The notes beneath the pieces are model-generated. The model saw only the letters and a list, made by a program, of their open reading frames with translations, was not told the DNA's origin and did not search any database. Of a stretch of DNA of 64,000 bases, positions 1-14,000 are shown in pieces (the stretch's first letter is position 1; every line of letters begins with the position of its first letter). The position numbers and the translations under genes were made by a program. Source of the stretch: Harmothoe impar (Eukaryota; Annelida; Polychaeta; Phyllodocida; Polynoidae); the NCBI GenBank assembly GCA_947462335.1, contig OX381710.1:61822842-61886841 (forward strand), in the 5' to 3' direction.

Positions 1-1083
1 ATGAGATTTTACTTTAGCATTGGTGTCTATAGAAGGGAGAAGGGGTAGGGTGAGCACCATTTTCTCAAACTTTGTATTTATTTTTATGTTCCACACATCA
101 TATTACTTATTTCTCTGTGGGAGAAGTTGTCTCCCGACCCCTTCTTCAATTTTTACTTGTCATTGTCATGTAGGGGGTAATATTGAGCGTCTGACATGAG
201 ATGGGAGATGAAACAAAATCATCTTACTTTGCATCTCAGGCAGCGCATGTGACTAAGGGGTAGGACCCCTGAGTCAATGACTCAACAAAAACTAAGAGGG
301 AGAAAGAAAATGTCCAAGCGTATCTGAGAAATCTACGCCTGCCACCTTTCGGCACAATTCAACCCAAAGCAAAATGCATATATCTCTATCACATTCACCA
401 AATTACACACTAACAGATGGATTCTTCCACCTTCTAAGTTCAGATAAATGCTCCCTACCAAACCCACACACTAGTATAGCTGGTGCTGGGTTAGTGCCCT
501 TTCCTTATTCAATATCCTGCAGCATGCATCGAGTGGTTTGGAACACACGGCTATGTTGGCTTACACAACTTTGTAAACGTAGGACATCCTCTTCTTCTAT
601 CTATTTATAATAGGTATATCTAAGGTAAATGTAATAAGAATTCCTACAATGTAAGTGGCATCTCTGGCTCTACTTCCGCGCGATACTCCCTCATTGCATA
701 CTCGCTGGGACTTTCCTATATCCTATGTTGTGCATTCCACATACACACACACACACACTTCCCCAGAGTGCAGAGAAAATGAACCTGGGGAATTCAGTTA
801 TTAATTCTCACGTCTAATTGTAGATGCTATGTCCTGTATTCCAGTCACATACACTTCCCGACAATACAGAGGAAATAACTGTAAATTCTCACGTATATGA
901 CTAACTCGTGTACAGGCCTAACTAGCGTGCAAGCCGCCCTGAGTTTAGGTAGATCCTATAAGCAACAGAGGCCCTCTGAATCAGGCCTGGCAAAAACGTA
1001 CGTATTAGCCGCACCTCATACTTTGTCCCAACTCTATAAGCCGCACCTAGTGTCCGAGTCCCCCTGGTGGCAGCTTTATCGAG

Positions 1084-1114
<31 letters not shown>

Positions 1115-2003
1115 GTCAGTGTGAGTCTTCATTGTTATAATGGCCAGTGGCCGTGGTGAAGGAAATTTCACTGTTTTCCATGGAATATTAAACTGATACT
1201 TTTAGTGAAAGGAGTACCAGGTCCAAGGTATTGGGAATCAGGGTATGGTGAAATAAGGGCCACTGACGGATAGATAAAGACCTGTAGTTTGTCATACACT
1301 GGCCAAGTTCACCTCATCTCTTATCATTTTATAGATCTCGCCAAATCTCACTTTTAAAAAGCAGTGGACAGAGACTAGGAGGCTATTGCCTTCCTTGTAA
1401 ATTCTTCTGAGCAGTCTAGTTGTCATGTTTATATTCTTAACGACGGCTCATTTAAAGCCAGTTTTGGAATCAAGATTTGGAAAAACTCGCATATAAGCGG
1501 CACTTCGACTTTAGGCTGATTCCAAAAGCTGCACATGCATGACTTGCGTACTAGCCGCGGCTTCTACAGAATTTACGGCAACCTGGGGAATTTAGTAATT
1601 GCATTTTTAGACTCAATTCAAACGCCTTATTCGCAATCCCAGATCTATAGATTGGCCCATACTTTCAGGCACCAACGATGCAGTCACTAAAACTGTATAT
1701 ATCCTGTCAATTGTACAGCTGATTAAAACTTGAAACACCATTCCACCCCTTGCTAAATGTTAGAATCAAACTATTTTCTCAAAGAGATCCATGGGGGAAG
1801 TTCCAGGCTTATAGTGTGACATCTGCCTCCCATCCCTTAACTTTTAGAAGGGATTAGAGAGGTATTTCCCTAGTATTACCAAGGAGTTCCGAAAGCCGGG
1901 TACAGCCACAATATAAGTGTTTTATATCAAGTAAAGCCCTCACCAAGTGTCGCCAGGAGCGTCCAGTGGCGGCCGTGTGAGCAGCTCGGGCCGCACCACT
2001 CAC
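1..2003. other. Left-edge stretch without a supported gene
   Basis: No convincing exon was seen. The stretch holds a G homopolymer run around 1098-1115 next to a (GT)n tract. It also has scattered fragments of the 'cgtataagcggc / tataagccgcac' dispersed repeat family, around 1000-1050 and 1490-1580. If the minus-strand gene whose exon ends at 2004 continues, this is its next intron or its distal part. Confidence 0.4.
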
Positions 2004-5000
2004 CTTGTGGGACGGGGGCAGCTCCTGAAGCTGTGCCTCACGCGGCGGGAGGTGCGGCGTCTGACACTCAGGCACCGCCCTGTGCTCTGTCTGTGGCGGC
2101 CCACCTGTTCACGGCCAGTGCAGGAGGAGCACACAGCTCAGGTAGGGTGTCGGATGAAAAGAAGCATGTGCGGCTAGCTGCTGCTGCTCTTTTATTCCTT
2201 TTTTTGCCTGTTGCAGCCCGGCAGGTGCAAAGCGCTATCTGTGCTCCTCCCCCTCCACCAGTAGCCGCCTCCACCACTGGTCTCACCACTAGCTGCTCCC
2301 ACCCACCTCCCGCCCCCCACAGAGTGGGCGCGGCCACTGGTCAGCCACCGCTTTATTCTCCTTATTGCAATTAAGACCCTGGTTATATGGTGCGAGGAGG
2401 AGGCACAGGTAAGGAGGTGGGGAGGTGGGGTGGGGGGCTCCCAACAGACGCCATATGGATTCCCCGCCCTGCCAGAAGGATATTAGTCCTACTTCTGAAT
2501 GCAGAGGCGCCGAATACTGTCACATCTAGCAGAGCGGCGGAGCACGCAGCTAGCCGCGGCTCTACGCACCATTGACGCGGCATACCTCACACGATATATC
2601 CAGAGATGACGTCCGTCACTTACTGTATATGTTCAGCACATTTCGGCATTCCTCGTCTCTTTCCTATTTGTACATGTATATGGATTGCGCATTTTGGGGG
2701 CTTAGGGAATATGCACTGGTTATTCCATTCTAAAGGTACTTTTACTGCATCAGAGTGAGATGGCACTGTATAATTGTCTTTATGGTTCCATGTGAAGTTA
2801 GTCCTCACTATGGCTTCTTATATCCACATCTCTATATACAGTAATTCCCCATGGGTAGACTTATTTTGTACGTTGTAACATGTTTGCCTTTCCATCTGTA
2901 TGCTCGACATGCTGAATGCATGTAACACTGCCGACTTACTCCACAGTCCTGTCCATTCTCCTTGACGGACACCCCGTTTCCCCTTGATCCCTTGTATTAT
3001 CTTTTCATTTCACATTCCCAAGTCTTCATTTCTTTGTCCAAATCTCAACGTGCTGCGATTCTACACCTTCCCCTCTGCTTTACGACATGACTACCGCATC
3101 CTTGTTCAGCAGGACACCCATGTCCACACAGTTCATAATTTTGAAGCAAAAGAAATTATTGTTTGTGTAAATATTCATACGCAAAGTCCAAAGGGGTCGC
3201 TTCAACCCTTGGCTGGTGAATTCGTGGAGGAACACATATTTGTGAACTTTTTACCAGGATAAATAAAAACGTATTAAAAAAAAAAAAAGACATGTTCACA
3301 CATCACACTTCACCCCCCGCAGCCTGCAGTCACCTAGGACGCCGCCAGGACGCCTCCAGCAGCCCTTGGTGTTGTTGCTCAACCTCCACAGGGAGAGATC
3401 CACTGCAGTCCACTAGACAGACACTTGGGAGAATCTGTCCAAGAACAGTCCCCATCTCCAGGGACCAAATCAGATCAGTTAGTTAGGTGCATCTAGAGGC
3501 TTCAGCGCTGGCCACAATACTTAATAACCCAGAACAATAGGCCAGGTGACCCTGACTCTGCCTTCTTAGGCCATAATTGGTTTAGCGGCAGACTTAAAGA
3601 TATCAGATCGTATTACCCTTTATCTGCTCAGCCCCACAAGGACTTCAGGTATGGCTGGTGACGTCACGCCTTGCACCTGTTCCTCAGGTTAATTGTACCG
3701 CCGTCAATGTCGCCGCACTGTATGGATTTCACTCGGAAAATTGAAATTACCTTTTCTTCCTTCCTAACCCAGTGCAGGGTTTCTTGTTATTTTTGCCTCC
3801 ATCCCAAGAATTCTGATGAATGTTATTTTGGGCGAGATAAATGACATATTAAAGATTTTGTTTCTGCAAAGTGATTGTTTTGTACATCTATTGTATGGCT
3901 TCATCTGTCGTCACCTTTTTCCCTTCAACCACAAGGGATAAACTGATCACTAGTGGACAAAGCCGTACTTGTATGTGGTCAGAAGGCATATATAGCATGT
4001 GGTTACATTAGCATAGAGAGTTAAGTGACTGATGTAATCGTCAATGACGCAGACAATTTCAAATAAAACAATTTGAATAAACTAAATGGCCATACATTTC
4101 CTCTGTGAATGTGAGGAAGTCGTGCCCCCCACCCCCACAGACTTAGTCCAGTCTAGTTATTTCACATCTGCCGAGGATCAAGATGTTCACGCCCTTGCCC
4201 CACACCTCTCCCCTATATAATACCACCGCTGTTGACAACCTTTTGTTTAAAACACCCATTAATTGTTCCTTGAGTCCTAGCCAAACAAAACAGTGTTTAG
4301 ACCTGACCAGACCAGACTCGACAAGAATGGACCTAAAATCGGCCGAGGTTGGCATGCACAACTCTAGCAGACTGGTCAGTCTGATCTGCCAGTGGGGTGC
4401 GGTAGGGCCGGGTGTGCTCCCCATGTGTGGGGTGTGGTGGGGCCGGGTGTGGTAGGGCCGGGTGTGGTAGGGCCGGGTGTGCTCCCCATGTGTGGGGTGT
4501 GGTGGGGCCGGGTGTGGTAGGGCCGGGTGTGGTAGGGCCGGGTGTGGTAGGGCCGGGTGTGCTCCCCATGTGTGGGGTGTGGTGGGGCCGGGTGTGGTGG
4601 GGCTGGGTGTGGTAGGGCCGGGTGTGCTCCCCATGTGTGGGGTGTGGTGGGGCCGGGTGTGGTGGGGCCGGGTGTGGTGGGGCCGGGTGTGGTGGGGCCA
4701 AGTGTGCTCCCCATGTGTGGGGTGTGCTGGGGCCGGCTGTGCTCCCCATGTGTGCTTGGGCCGGCTGTGCTCCCCATGTGTGGTGGGGCCGGGTGTGGTA
4801 TCGCTAGGTGTGTTGGGGCCAGGTGTGGTAGGGCCGGGTGTGATGGGGCTAGGTGCGGTAGGGCCGGGTGTGATGGGGCCGGGTGTGGTGGGGCCGGGTG
4901 TGGTGGGGCCGGGTGTGGTGGGGCTGGGTGTGGTGGGGCCGGGTGTGGTAGGGCCGGGTGTGCTCCCCATGTGTGGGGTGTGGTGGGGCCGGGTGTGCTC

Positions 5001-8000
5001 CCCATGTGTGGGGTGTGGTGGGGCTGGGTGTGGTGGGGCCGGGTGTGGTAGGGCCGGGTGTGCTCCCCATGTGTGGGGTGTGGTGGGGCTGGGTGTGGTG
5101 GGGCCGGGTGTGGTAGGGCCGGGTGTGCTCCCCATGTGTGGGGTGTGGTAGGGCCGGGTGTGGTAGGGCGGGGGGGGGGGGGGGGGGGCCGGATGTGCTC
5201 CCCATGTATGGGGTGTGGTGGGGCCGGGTGTGCTCCCCATGTGTGGGGTGTGGTGGGGCTGGGTGTGGTGGGGCCGGGTGTGGTGGGGCCGGGCGTGCTC
5301 CCCATGTGTGGGGTGTGGTGGGGCCGGGTGTGGTGGGGCCAGGTGTGGTAGGGCCGGGTGTGGTAGGGCCGGGTGTGCTCCCCATGTGTGGGGTGTGGTA
5401 GGGCTGGGTGTGGTAGGGCCGGGTGTGGTAGGGCCCCGTGTGGTAGGGCCGGGTGTGCTCCCCATGTGTGGGGTGTGGTTGGGCCGGGTGTGCTCCCCAC
5501 GTGTGGGGTGTGGTGGGGCCGGGTGTGGTAGGGCCGGGTGTGGTAGGGCCGCGTGTGCTCCCCATGTGTGGGGTGTGGTAGGGCCGGGTGTGCCCCCCAT
5601 GTGTGGGGTGTGGTGGGGCCGGGTGTGGTGGGGCCGGGTGTGGTGGGGCCGGGTGTGGTGGGGCCGGGTGTGGTGGGGCCGGGTGTGGTGGGGCCGGGTG
5701 TGCTCCCCATGTGTGGGGTGTGGTGGGGCCGGGTGTGGTAGGGCCGGGTGTGGTGGGGCCGGGTGTGGTAGGGCCGGGTGTGGTGGGGCCGGGTGTGCTC
5801 CCCATGTTTGGGGTGTGGTGGGGCCGGGTGTGGTGGGGCCGGGTGTGGTAGGGCCGGGTGTGGTAGGGCCGGATGTGCTCCCCATGTGTGGGGTGTGGTG
5901 GGGCCGGGTGTGGTGGGGCTGGGTGTGGTAGGGCCGGGTGTGCTCCCCATGTGTGGGGTGTGGTGGGGCTGGTGTGGTGGGGCCGGTGTGGTGGGGCCGG
6001 GTGTGCTCCCGATGTGTGGGGTGTGGTGGGGCCGGGTGTGGTGGGGCCGGGGTGTGGTGGGGCCGGGTGTGGTGGGGCCAAGTGTGCTCCCCATGTGTGG
6101 GGTGTGGTGGGGCCGGGTGTGGTGGGGCCAAGTGTGCTCCCCATGTGTGGGGTGTGCTGGGGCCGGCTGTGCTCCCCATGTGTGCTGGGGCCGGCTGTGC
6201 TCCCCATGTGTGCTGGGGCCGGGTGTGGTATCGCTAGGTGTGTTGGGGCCAGGTGTGGTAGGGCCGGGTGTGATGGGGCTAGGTGCGGTAGGGCCGGGTG
6301 TGGTGGGGCCGGGTGTGGTGGGGCCGGGTGTGGTGGGGCCGGGTGTGGTGGGGCCGGGTGTGGTGGGGCCGGGTGTGGTAGGGCCGGGTGTGGTAGGGCC
6401 GGGTGTGCTCCCCATGTGTGGGGTGTGGTGCGGTCAGGTGTGGTAGGGCCGGGTGTGCTCCCCATGTGTGGGGTGTGGTGGGGCTGGGTGTGGTGGGGCC
6501 GGCTGTGGTAGAGCCGGGTGTGCTCCCCATGTTTGGGGTGTGGTGGGGCCGGGTGTGGTGGGGCCGGGTGTGGTAGGGCCGGGTCTGCTCCCCATGTGTG
6601 GGGTGTGGTGGGCCGGGTGTAGTGGGGCTGGGTGTGGTGGGGCCGGGTGTGGTAGGGCCGGGTGTGCTCCCCATGTGTGGGGTGTGGTAGGGCCGGGTGT
6701 GGTGGGGCCGGGTGTGCTCCCCATGTGTGGGGTGTGGTAGGGCAGGGTGTGGTGGGGCCGGGTGTGGTAGGGCCGGGTGTGGTGGGGCCGGGTGTGGTGG
6801 GGCCGGGTGTGGTGGGGCCGGGTGTGGTGGGGCCGGGTGTGGTAGGGCGGGGTGTGGTGGGGCCGGGTGTGGTGTGGCCGGGTGTGGTAGGGCCGGTTGT
6901 GCTCCCCATGTGTGGGGTGTGGTGGGGCCGGGTGTGCTCCCCATGTGTGGGATGTGGTAGGGCCAGGTGTGGTGGGGCCGGGTGTGGTGGGGCGGTGTGT
7001 GCTCCCCATGTGTGGGGTGTGGTGGGGCCGGGTGTGCTCCCCATGTGTGGGGTGTGGTGGGGCTGGGTGTGGTGGGGCTGGGTGTGGTGGGGCCGGGTGT
7101 GGTCCCCATGTGTGGGGTGTGGTGGGGCTGGGTGTGGTAGGGCCGGGTGTGGTGGGGCCGGGTGTGGTGGGGCCGGGTGTGCTCCCCATGTGTGGGGTGT
7201 GGTGGGGCAGGGTGTGCTCCCCATGTGTGGGGTGTGGTGGGGCAGGGTGTGCTCCCCATGTGTGGGGGTGTGGTGGGGCCGGGTGTGCTCCCCATGTGTG
7301 GCCGGGGCTGTAGACGGCGTGCAGCACAGTGCAGCAGCCGGTGTGACTGCAGCAGGAAGTAAGGGGGGTTGTTCTGCTTCCTGCTGACAGCAATCTCTGC
7401 ACACTTACAACACACATTGTTAAATCACAGGGATACAAAAGGAGACCTTGATGGCCTCCGTGTCACCCCTGGAGTGTATCAAAACTAACATCCCTGTGGT
7501 GTAATGTGCCATTCCTATTTGTGGTGGTTTGAGAGTGGGGCAGGGCACAATGAGCTGTAGCTGCGTACTATGCCCATGGGCTCCAACACAAGCTGAGGTG
7601 GTGGGTGGGGCTATCTAGACATCACAGGCATACAATGCCACCTTCAATTTGTCTCGAAACAATTACAGCATATTTATTTCAGGGAGGCTATATTGTTATA
7701 AATGCGTGTAATATCAGAAGATTTGCAATGCACAAAACGCAAAATTTTGATTTGATTTTCAGACATTGTTTCCTCTTTGTGATATTTGGCAAAAGTTTGC
7801 TCATTTTTAGGCAAAAATTCCATCGGACAACAAATAAAATCGTGAGTATTTTTGGAAAAGATAAATCTATTTTTGGATGTGGCCTTCTGAGCAAAATGCC
7901 ATTTAAAAATAGGATACCAATATTACGTCGTGCTATGCACTCTCTGACTTCCCTTGGACGGAGGGGAAGTGCCAATAGTGACTTGTATACGTTCTGTATT

Positions 8001-11000
8001 TAGATACATACAAGTTTCACATTGAAGGCTTTCCCAGAGGTGGACTAGTTAGAGGTGGTGGGCCGTCCAGACTCGGTGGATTACAAATAAAGGGTGGACA
8101 GGAACTAATATTAGCTCTACCTATTCTACCTCTAGCTGTCCCTAACCACATAACATGCCCCCCCCCCCCTCCCAACATACACAGACTCGACTTGCAATAT
8201 GTAACTAATACAGTCTATGTTATATTCCCCTCGCTTCAGTTAACTTGTTGAAATGGCACATATGTGATATGGATACAGCCGGCAAAAAGTAGGATATTAT
8301 GCCTACTCTTCAATGATATGTGAAATGGGCGAGTTGATCTTTACCTTTATTGTCATGTAGGATAATCTGGTGTTGACAATAATTTCTTTTAAAAAAAGGT
8401 CGATTATAATTTGAACAGCAAGGGCATTATGGCCATTGGCGATCGACAGAGCTCTCAAGGTCTCAAAGGCGCTGGGACATTCACAAATATATTTGTCACT
8501 TGATTTATATAATTATCTTATTTGATTTTACATTATCATATAATTTGATACTTGAATTTTGTCACACTGAAGGGCACTACATGTTTTACTCCGTTTTAGC
8601 AGATATATACTTGCCTACTGGAGTCTGAACACATGGTAACGCGTGCACATATATCACATGTACAAAGTAAACAATATGTTCACGTTAGGCGAATAGTTAA
8701 AGGACAATCCCATCCTAAAAAGTCTTGTACCTATAGGAGTTGTTGGCAATGAGTGAGGGGAGTTTCCCTGTGCAGGGAAAATCCCTGCCTGCTGGGAGCC
8801 TTCCTACTGTAGGAGGGGCCGACAGCAGCATGCATGTGGGATGGGAGCCGACAGTAGCACGCGTGTGGGACAGGGGCCGACAGTAGCACGCGTGTGAGAC
8901 AGGGGCCGACGGCAGCATGCATGTGGGACGGGAGCCGACAGCAGCACGTGAGTGGGACAGAGGTTGACGGCAGCACACATGTGGGACCGGGGCCGACGGC
9001 AGCATGCGTGTGGGACGGGCATGTTGCTGACCTCAGCATGCATGCTACCATAAATTCCCGCGTATAAACTGCATCTCGCGTATAACCGGCATCCCTAACT
9101 AAGGAGAATCCTATAACCCATTTCTGGGTTTGAAAATATCTATTTTAGTACTGTTATACATGTATATTAATAAAAACCCGCATCCTATATAGGCATGTTT
9201 GGTATCAAGGGAAAGCGGAGACTGGTTTGCGTACAACCCGCGGGTAGTACACGGGAATTTACGGTAACCACTGTCATGTATGATTGTACAGCTTAGATGC
9301 TCCACTCCTATTAAATAGTCTTACAATTATACCTATCTCGGCCCACACATATTGTCTAATCATAATGATAGGTGTGACGCAGGCACTGGGCTACAATAGT
9401 GTAGTGCCTTCATGTAAGGCTAATTTCTTGGGATAACTACTTCTGAAATGATCATCTTTCTATCCCTGGTTACGTTATATAACAAGTCGTGCTATGGCAG
9501 TGAATTAATTTCTTGTTAAATGTAACACTATATGGTTAATTAGCTATAGGAAATAGTTTGACGTACGAGCTATCTATCCCACCTGTCATACGGTCTTAAT
9601 TGTACACTACCTTAGGGTTTTTGAGGTGGGGGGAGGGGGAGTAACTGTGGGTGGGGGCAGTGTGGCTGTGGGTGTAAGTGGGGGTGTGACTGTGTGGGTG
9701 GGGGTGTGGCTGTGGGTGTAAGTGGGGGTGTGACTGTGTGGGTGGGGGTGTGGCTGTGGGTGTGGCTGTGGGTGTAAGTGGGGGTGTGGCTGTGGCTGTG
9801 GGTGTAAGTGGGGGGGGTGGCTGTGGGTGGGGTGTGGGTGTAGGTGTAAGTGTGGGTGGGGGTGTGGGTGTGGGTGTGGGTGTGGGTGTGAGTGTGGGTG
9901 TAGGTGGGGGTGTGGCTGTGGTTGTGGCTGTGGTTGTGTGTGGGGCTGTGAGTGGGGTGTGGCTGTGGGTGGGGTGTGGCTGTGGGTAGGGGTGTGGCTG
10001 TGGTTGTGACTGTGGGTGGGGTGTGGCTGTGGGTGTGGCTGTGGTGTGGCTGTGGTTGTGACTGTGGTGTGGCTGTGGTTGTGGCTGTGGTGTGGCTGTG
10101 GTTCTGAGTGGGGTGTGGTTGTGGCTGTGGGTGGGTGTGGTTGTGGCTGTGGTGTGGCTGTGGGTGGGGTGTGGTTGTGGCTGTGGGTGGGGTGTGGCTG
10201 TGGCTGGGTGTGGCTGTAGGTGGGGTGTGGCTGTGGGTGGGGTGTGGCTGTGGCTGGGGTGTGGCTGTGGCTGGGTGTGGCTGTAGGTGGGGTGTGGCTG
10301 TGGGTGGGGTGTGGGTGTAGGTGTGGTTGTGGGTGTGGGTGGGGTGTGGGTGTAGGTGTAAGTGGGGGTGTGGGTGTAGGTGTGGCTGTGGCTGTGGGTG
10401 TGTGGGGCTGTGGGTAGGGGTGTGGGTGGGGTGTGGCTGTAGGTGTGGTTGTGGGTGGGGTGTGGCTGTAGGTGTAAGTGGGTGTGTGGCTGTGGGTGTG
10501 TGTGGGGCTGTGGGTAGGGGTTTGGGTGGGGTGGGGCTGTGGCTGGGTGTGGCTGTGGGTGTGGGGTGTGGCTGTAGGTGTTGCTGTGGGTGTGGATGTG
10601 ACTGTGACTGTGGGTGAACGGGGTTGGGAGGAGGATGAGGTTGGAGGCAGGAGGAGGAGGAGGGAGGCGTGAAGTGCCGGACATAGACCTGCTCGTGCAG
10701 CTGTTACCAGCCGCCAGGAGCCTCACCTTGCACCACCTCCCACACCTCGGCTACCCACTGCCCTACTGTGTGATCTCCGCCCTGCTATGTAGAACTGCTG
10801 GCAGCACGGATATCAAAGCTGTTTTCATTGTTTTGTTACTCGTATTGATGGATATGGGAAAACATGGTGGGATGTCACGGTGGCAATATGTGTGTACACA
10901 CCGCCAACTTAGTGCTAGTTAGTGGTGGCTATGTGGTCTGCATAATGTCGCTGTACTTTTAATACACACTGTAGCCTCAGGGAGTAGCGTGCAGTAAATT

Positions 11001-14000
11001 TAATAGAATTGAATATATATGTTAACATAAATCCCAGTCAATATGTTTATCTCTCTACTAGGTTGTATAGCTCCGAACATAACGGTTTACTTGTAAGGTG
11101 TACTGGCCAGTACGGATTGGGGACCGTCCTTAGATCCTCATTTACTACTGATTAAGGACCTATTTCAAGGCCAGCAGAAAATTGTGTGCTTCATAATTAT
11201 AGAGACAGAATTTTCACTCATTTTGTTACTTTATCATCTCTATAATTCTGCCAGAGCTGTGCGTAAACTGTGTGCAGTCTTACCTTACACATCTTGGCAC
11301 CTTCCCATCGTTAAACTAACAATTTCACTGCTACACATTAGTATAACAATATAGCTACTATTTACAAGATAACAAGTATATAACTTATCATACATGTGTA
11401 CAGCGTTTTCCCCTTCACGTTATGGCTTTAATGTGTGATGGATACAAAAGCGCAAAAGATTTCCCCAAATAGTCCTTGGTTGATGTATACAGACACAATG
11501 CTGCATTAATAACACATTAACACCTATCTAAATATCAAAACCACTTTGTAACATCTAAACCCTACTGCATGGAGGCAGAAATGTATCCGTGCAAATACAT
11601 CCAGCCAACATTTACAAGCCAAAAGATGTGGGAAACCGTGCATCCCATTCCTGGTAATAATAGATGGGAAAATGCAAAAACTGACCTGAACCCCTGACTC
11701 GGGAGGAGCCTCAATAAAACGGACACCATCATTGTTATACGGCCCAGGCCCGGGTGGCAATGAATTTATAACTCATTGAGGCAGGAATTTCAGCACACGG
11801 CGCGCGCACTGTTTGGCGTCCGTGATGTGCCGGGAGCACTTCACGCCATTATCATGAAAACTCCCGCAGCTACAGCCCTCATATCCCATTCTTCCCACCG
11901 CCACATTGACAGAATACACTTTGAATAATAAAAGTCATTCGGCTGGCAACGTTTATCTACATATGCAGCAGCCCAGTGTGTGCTGCCGTACTGCAGTTAG
12001 TGGTTTCACACACCCGGGACACACTAATTCTGTAGAAATGGGTCAGTTTATTCATACACTTCTCCATTTCCGAGATAATTTCTGTATGACACACGATATG
12101 TTTATCTCTATACTATAGCATGTCTTCAGCGACACCAGTTAAAACGTACTACCGGGTCATTACATTCACAGGAATAAACTAAAACTCGTTTAGTAAAAGT
12201 GACTACCATAATTCCATCGTGCAACCCGAGGGTTGTAGGAGAATCATACCCAGGTTTAATTTAACCTAAACATGCCTATATCTAGCCTTATAGGATGCGG
12301 GTTATATGAGTATATCTACCAGGTATTTGCATTAACACTGCCCAAAATTAACATTTTTCATATCCTAGGTGCGGACTATACATTATTCTAGTCTAAGTGC
12401 GGGTTATACGCGAGAATTTATGGTACATGTATTTATATCATACATGGACTTTTAAAAATGTCTTGATTTGATTAAACGATGCATGGGAAATTAGGTTGGG
12501 ATAAAAGAGGCATAGATAAGTCCCTAGCTTCTAGAAGATCTAAAATTGTCTCAAGGTTTTCGCAAAATCAACAAAAGTATTGCAGTATTTCGGAAAAACC
12601 GACCATAAAAAAAAGAGAGAAGTAATCCATGAAAAAATAGTCAGGAAAATGTAGGTGACTATTCTAAAGTCTCTGAATTACAGAGTGGATAACCTCTTTA
12701 AGACTGAATAACCAAATGTCAAGAAATGTATATTCAGGGATGTACCATACTCAGCGTACACTAATACACGTGGAGTGCACTCACACCTAAAACAGTAATG
12801 GAACCCGCCCCCATATTTTTGGAGAGATCTTTTTTAGTGTCACAATTGATGAATTTCCTGTGGCAGTGAAATGTACTAAAAATGTACACCAGCGTTTACC
12901 TACCCAACCCTTTTGGACATGTAAAACATGAACACGACGTGTTTTGTTTGTTTTCCCTTATGACACATATTTTAACCCACATCTATTAGACTGAAATGAG
13001 TACACACATTTTGAAACAAATACAAAAATATTAAAGATGAAGCTTATTCATCATATGTATGTGACTTGCATCTGTCTAAGTCATACTGTTGATATAGTAC
13101 CAGAACAAGTGATTGCAAATAAAATAGAATAAACTATTTGATTTAACTGCTATTCCCCTGCTTAAATTGCTATTAGTTTATCAACTGATATATTTCATAT
13201 TGCAATGTGTAATTTGACCTTGTTGCGACACATACCGTATTCGACGTAATAAGCGCCCTGGGCGCTTAGAAAATTATCATGATGGCGTTTTTAGTACTAA
13301 AGAGTTTAATTGTCCCCAAAATCGTGAAATTTGAGCCTTTGTTCTAGTCTAAAATGGCCCCAAAAAGGGGAGGGGGCGCTTATTAGGGGGAGGGCGCTTA
13401 TTACGTCGAATACGGTATATCACTTTACACATGGCAGATTTGGAATCAGCACCTTCGGAATACCTTAGAACAAGTTTCAGACAAAGTATTGGTCACCACA
13501 CCAACCCTCCTTCACATTGCTAGCCTGGCCCCCCAATTAAAGCCTAACCTACGAATACATAACTCTACAAACCCTTGTATACAGAAACCCCATACACCCA
13601 CATTGGGGCCACTCTGGGGTTCTGGCTCTCGTAAAAGCTGCAGCTTATATGCGAGAATTCATGACACATACCGGTATACCAATCCACTTCACAGTATGCC
13701 TCCCCTGGTCGGAGAGGATGCACGGGAGGTGGTTTCATATTAGAATGTGTTGTCATATTAGGGAGAGGATCACTGACGCGAGGATCAATTCTAGCTGGGA
13801 GTATTATATTATTTAGAAATACTCAATTGGTAATAGTTGGCACTTGGGGTTGGAGGGTGTGTGGAGAAGATGCTGATTGATTTCATGACCACCTTTTGAA
13901 CAAAAGTAATGTCCTGGCTTTGTCATCGAAAATGAAGTCACATTCTCTCCCAATCCACCGACCCCTTCCTGTTCTTTAATTATCACCACTCCCGCACACT

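Noticed and set aside
2033..2374. 113-codon plus ORF with a hydrophobic stretch
   Set aside because: No splice or promoter support, and it overlaps the minus-strand exon-like block 2104-2004 in a GC-rich segment.
4849..7404. 851-codon minus-strand ORF of Pro/His/Thr repeats, and similar 678-679-codon frames
   Set aside because: The minisatellite unit has no stop triplet on the minus strand in any frame, so long frames are expected without coding. No gene was called except the short exon-like block at its edge.
9596..10726. 376-codon His/Thr/Pro-rich minus ORF
   Set aside because: Follows from the (GTGGGTG)-type simple repeat; composition is purely that of the repeat.
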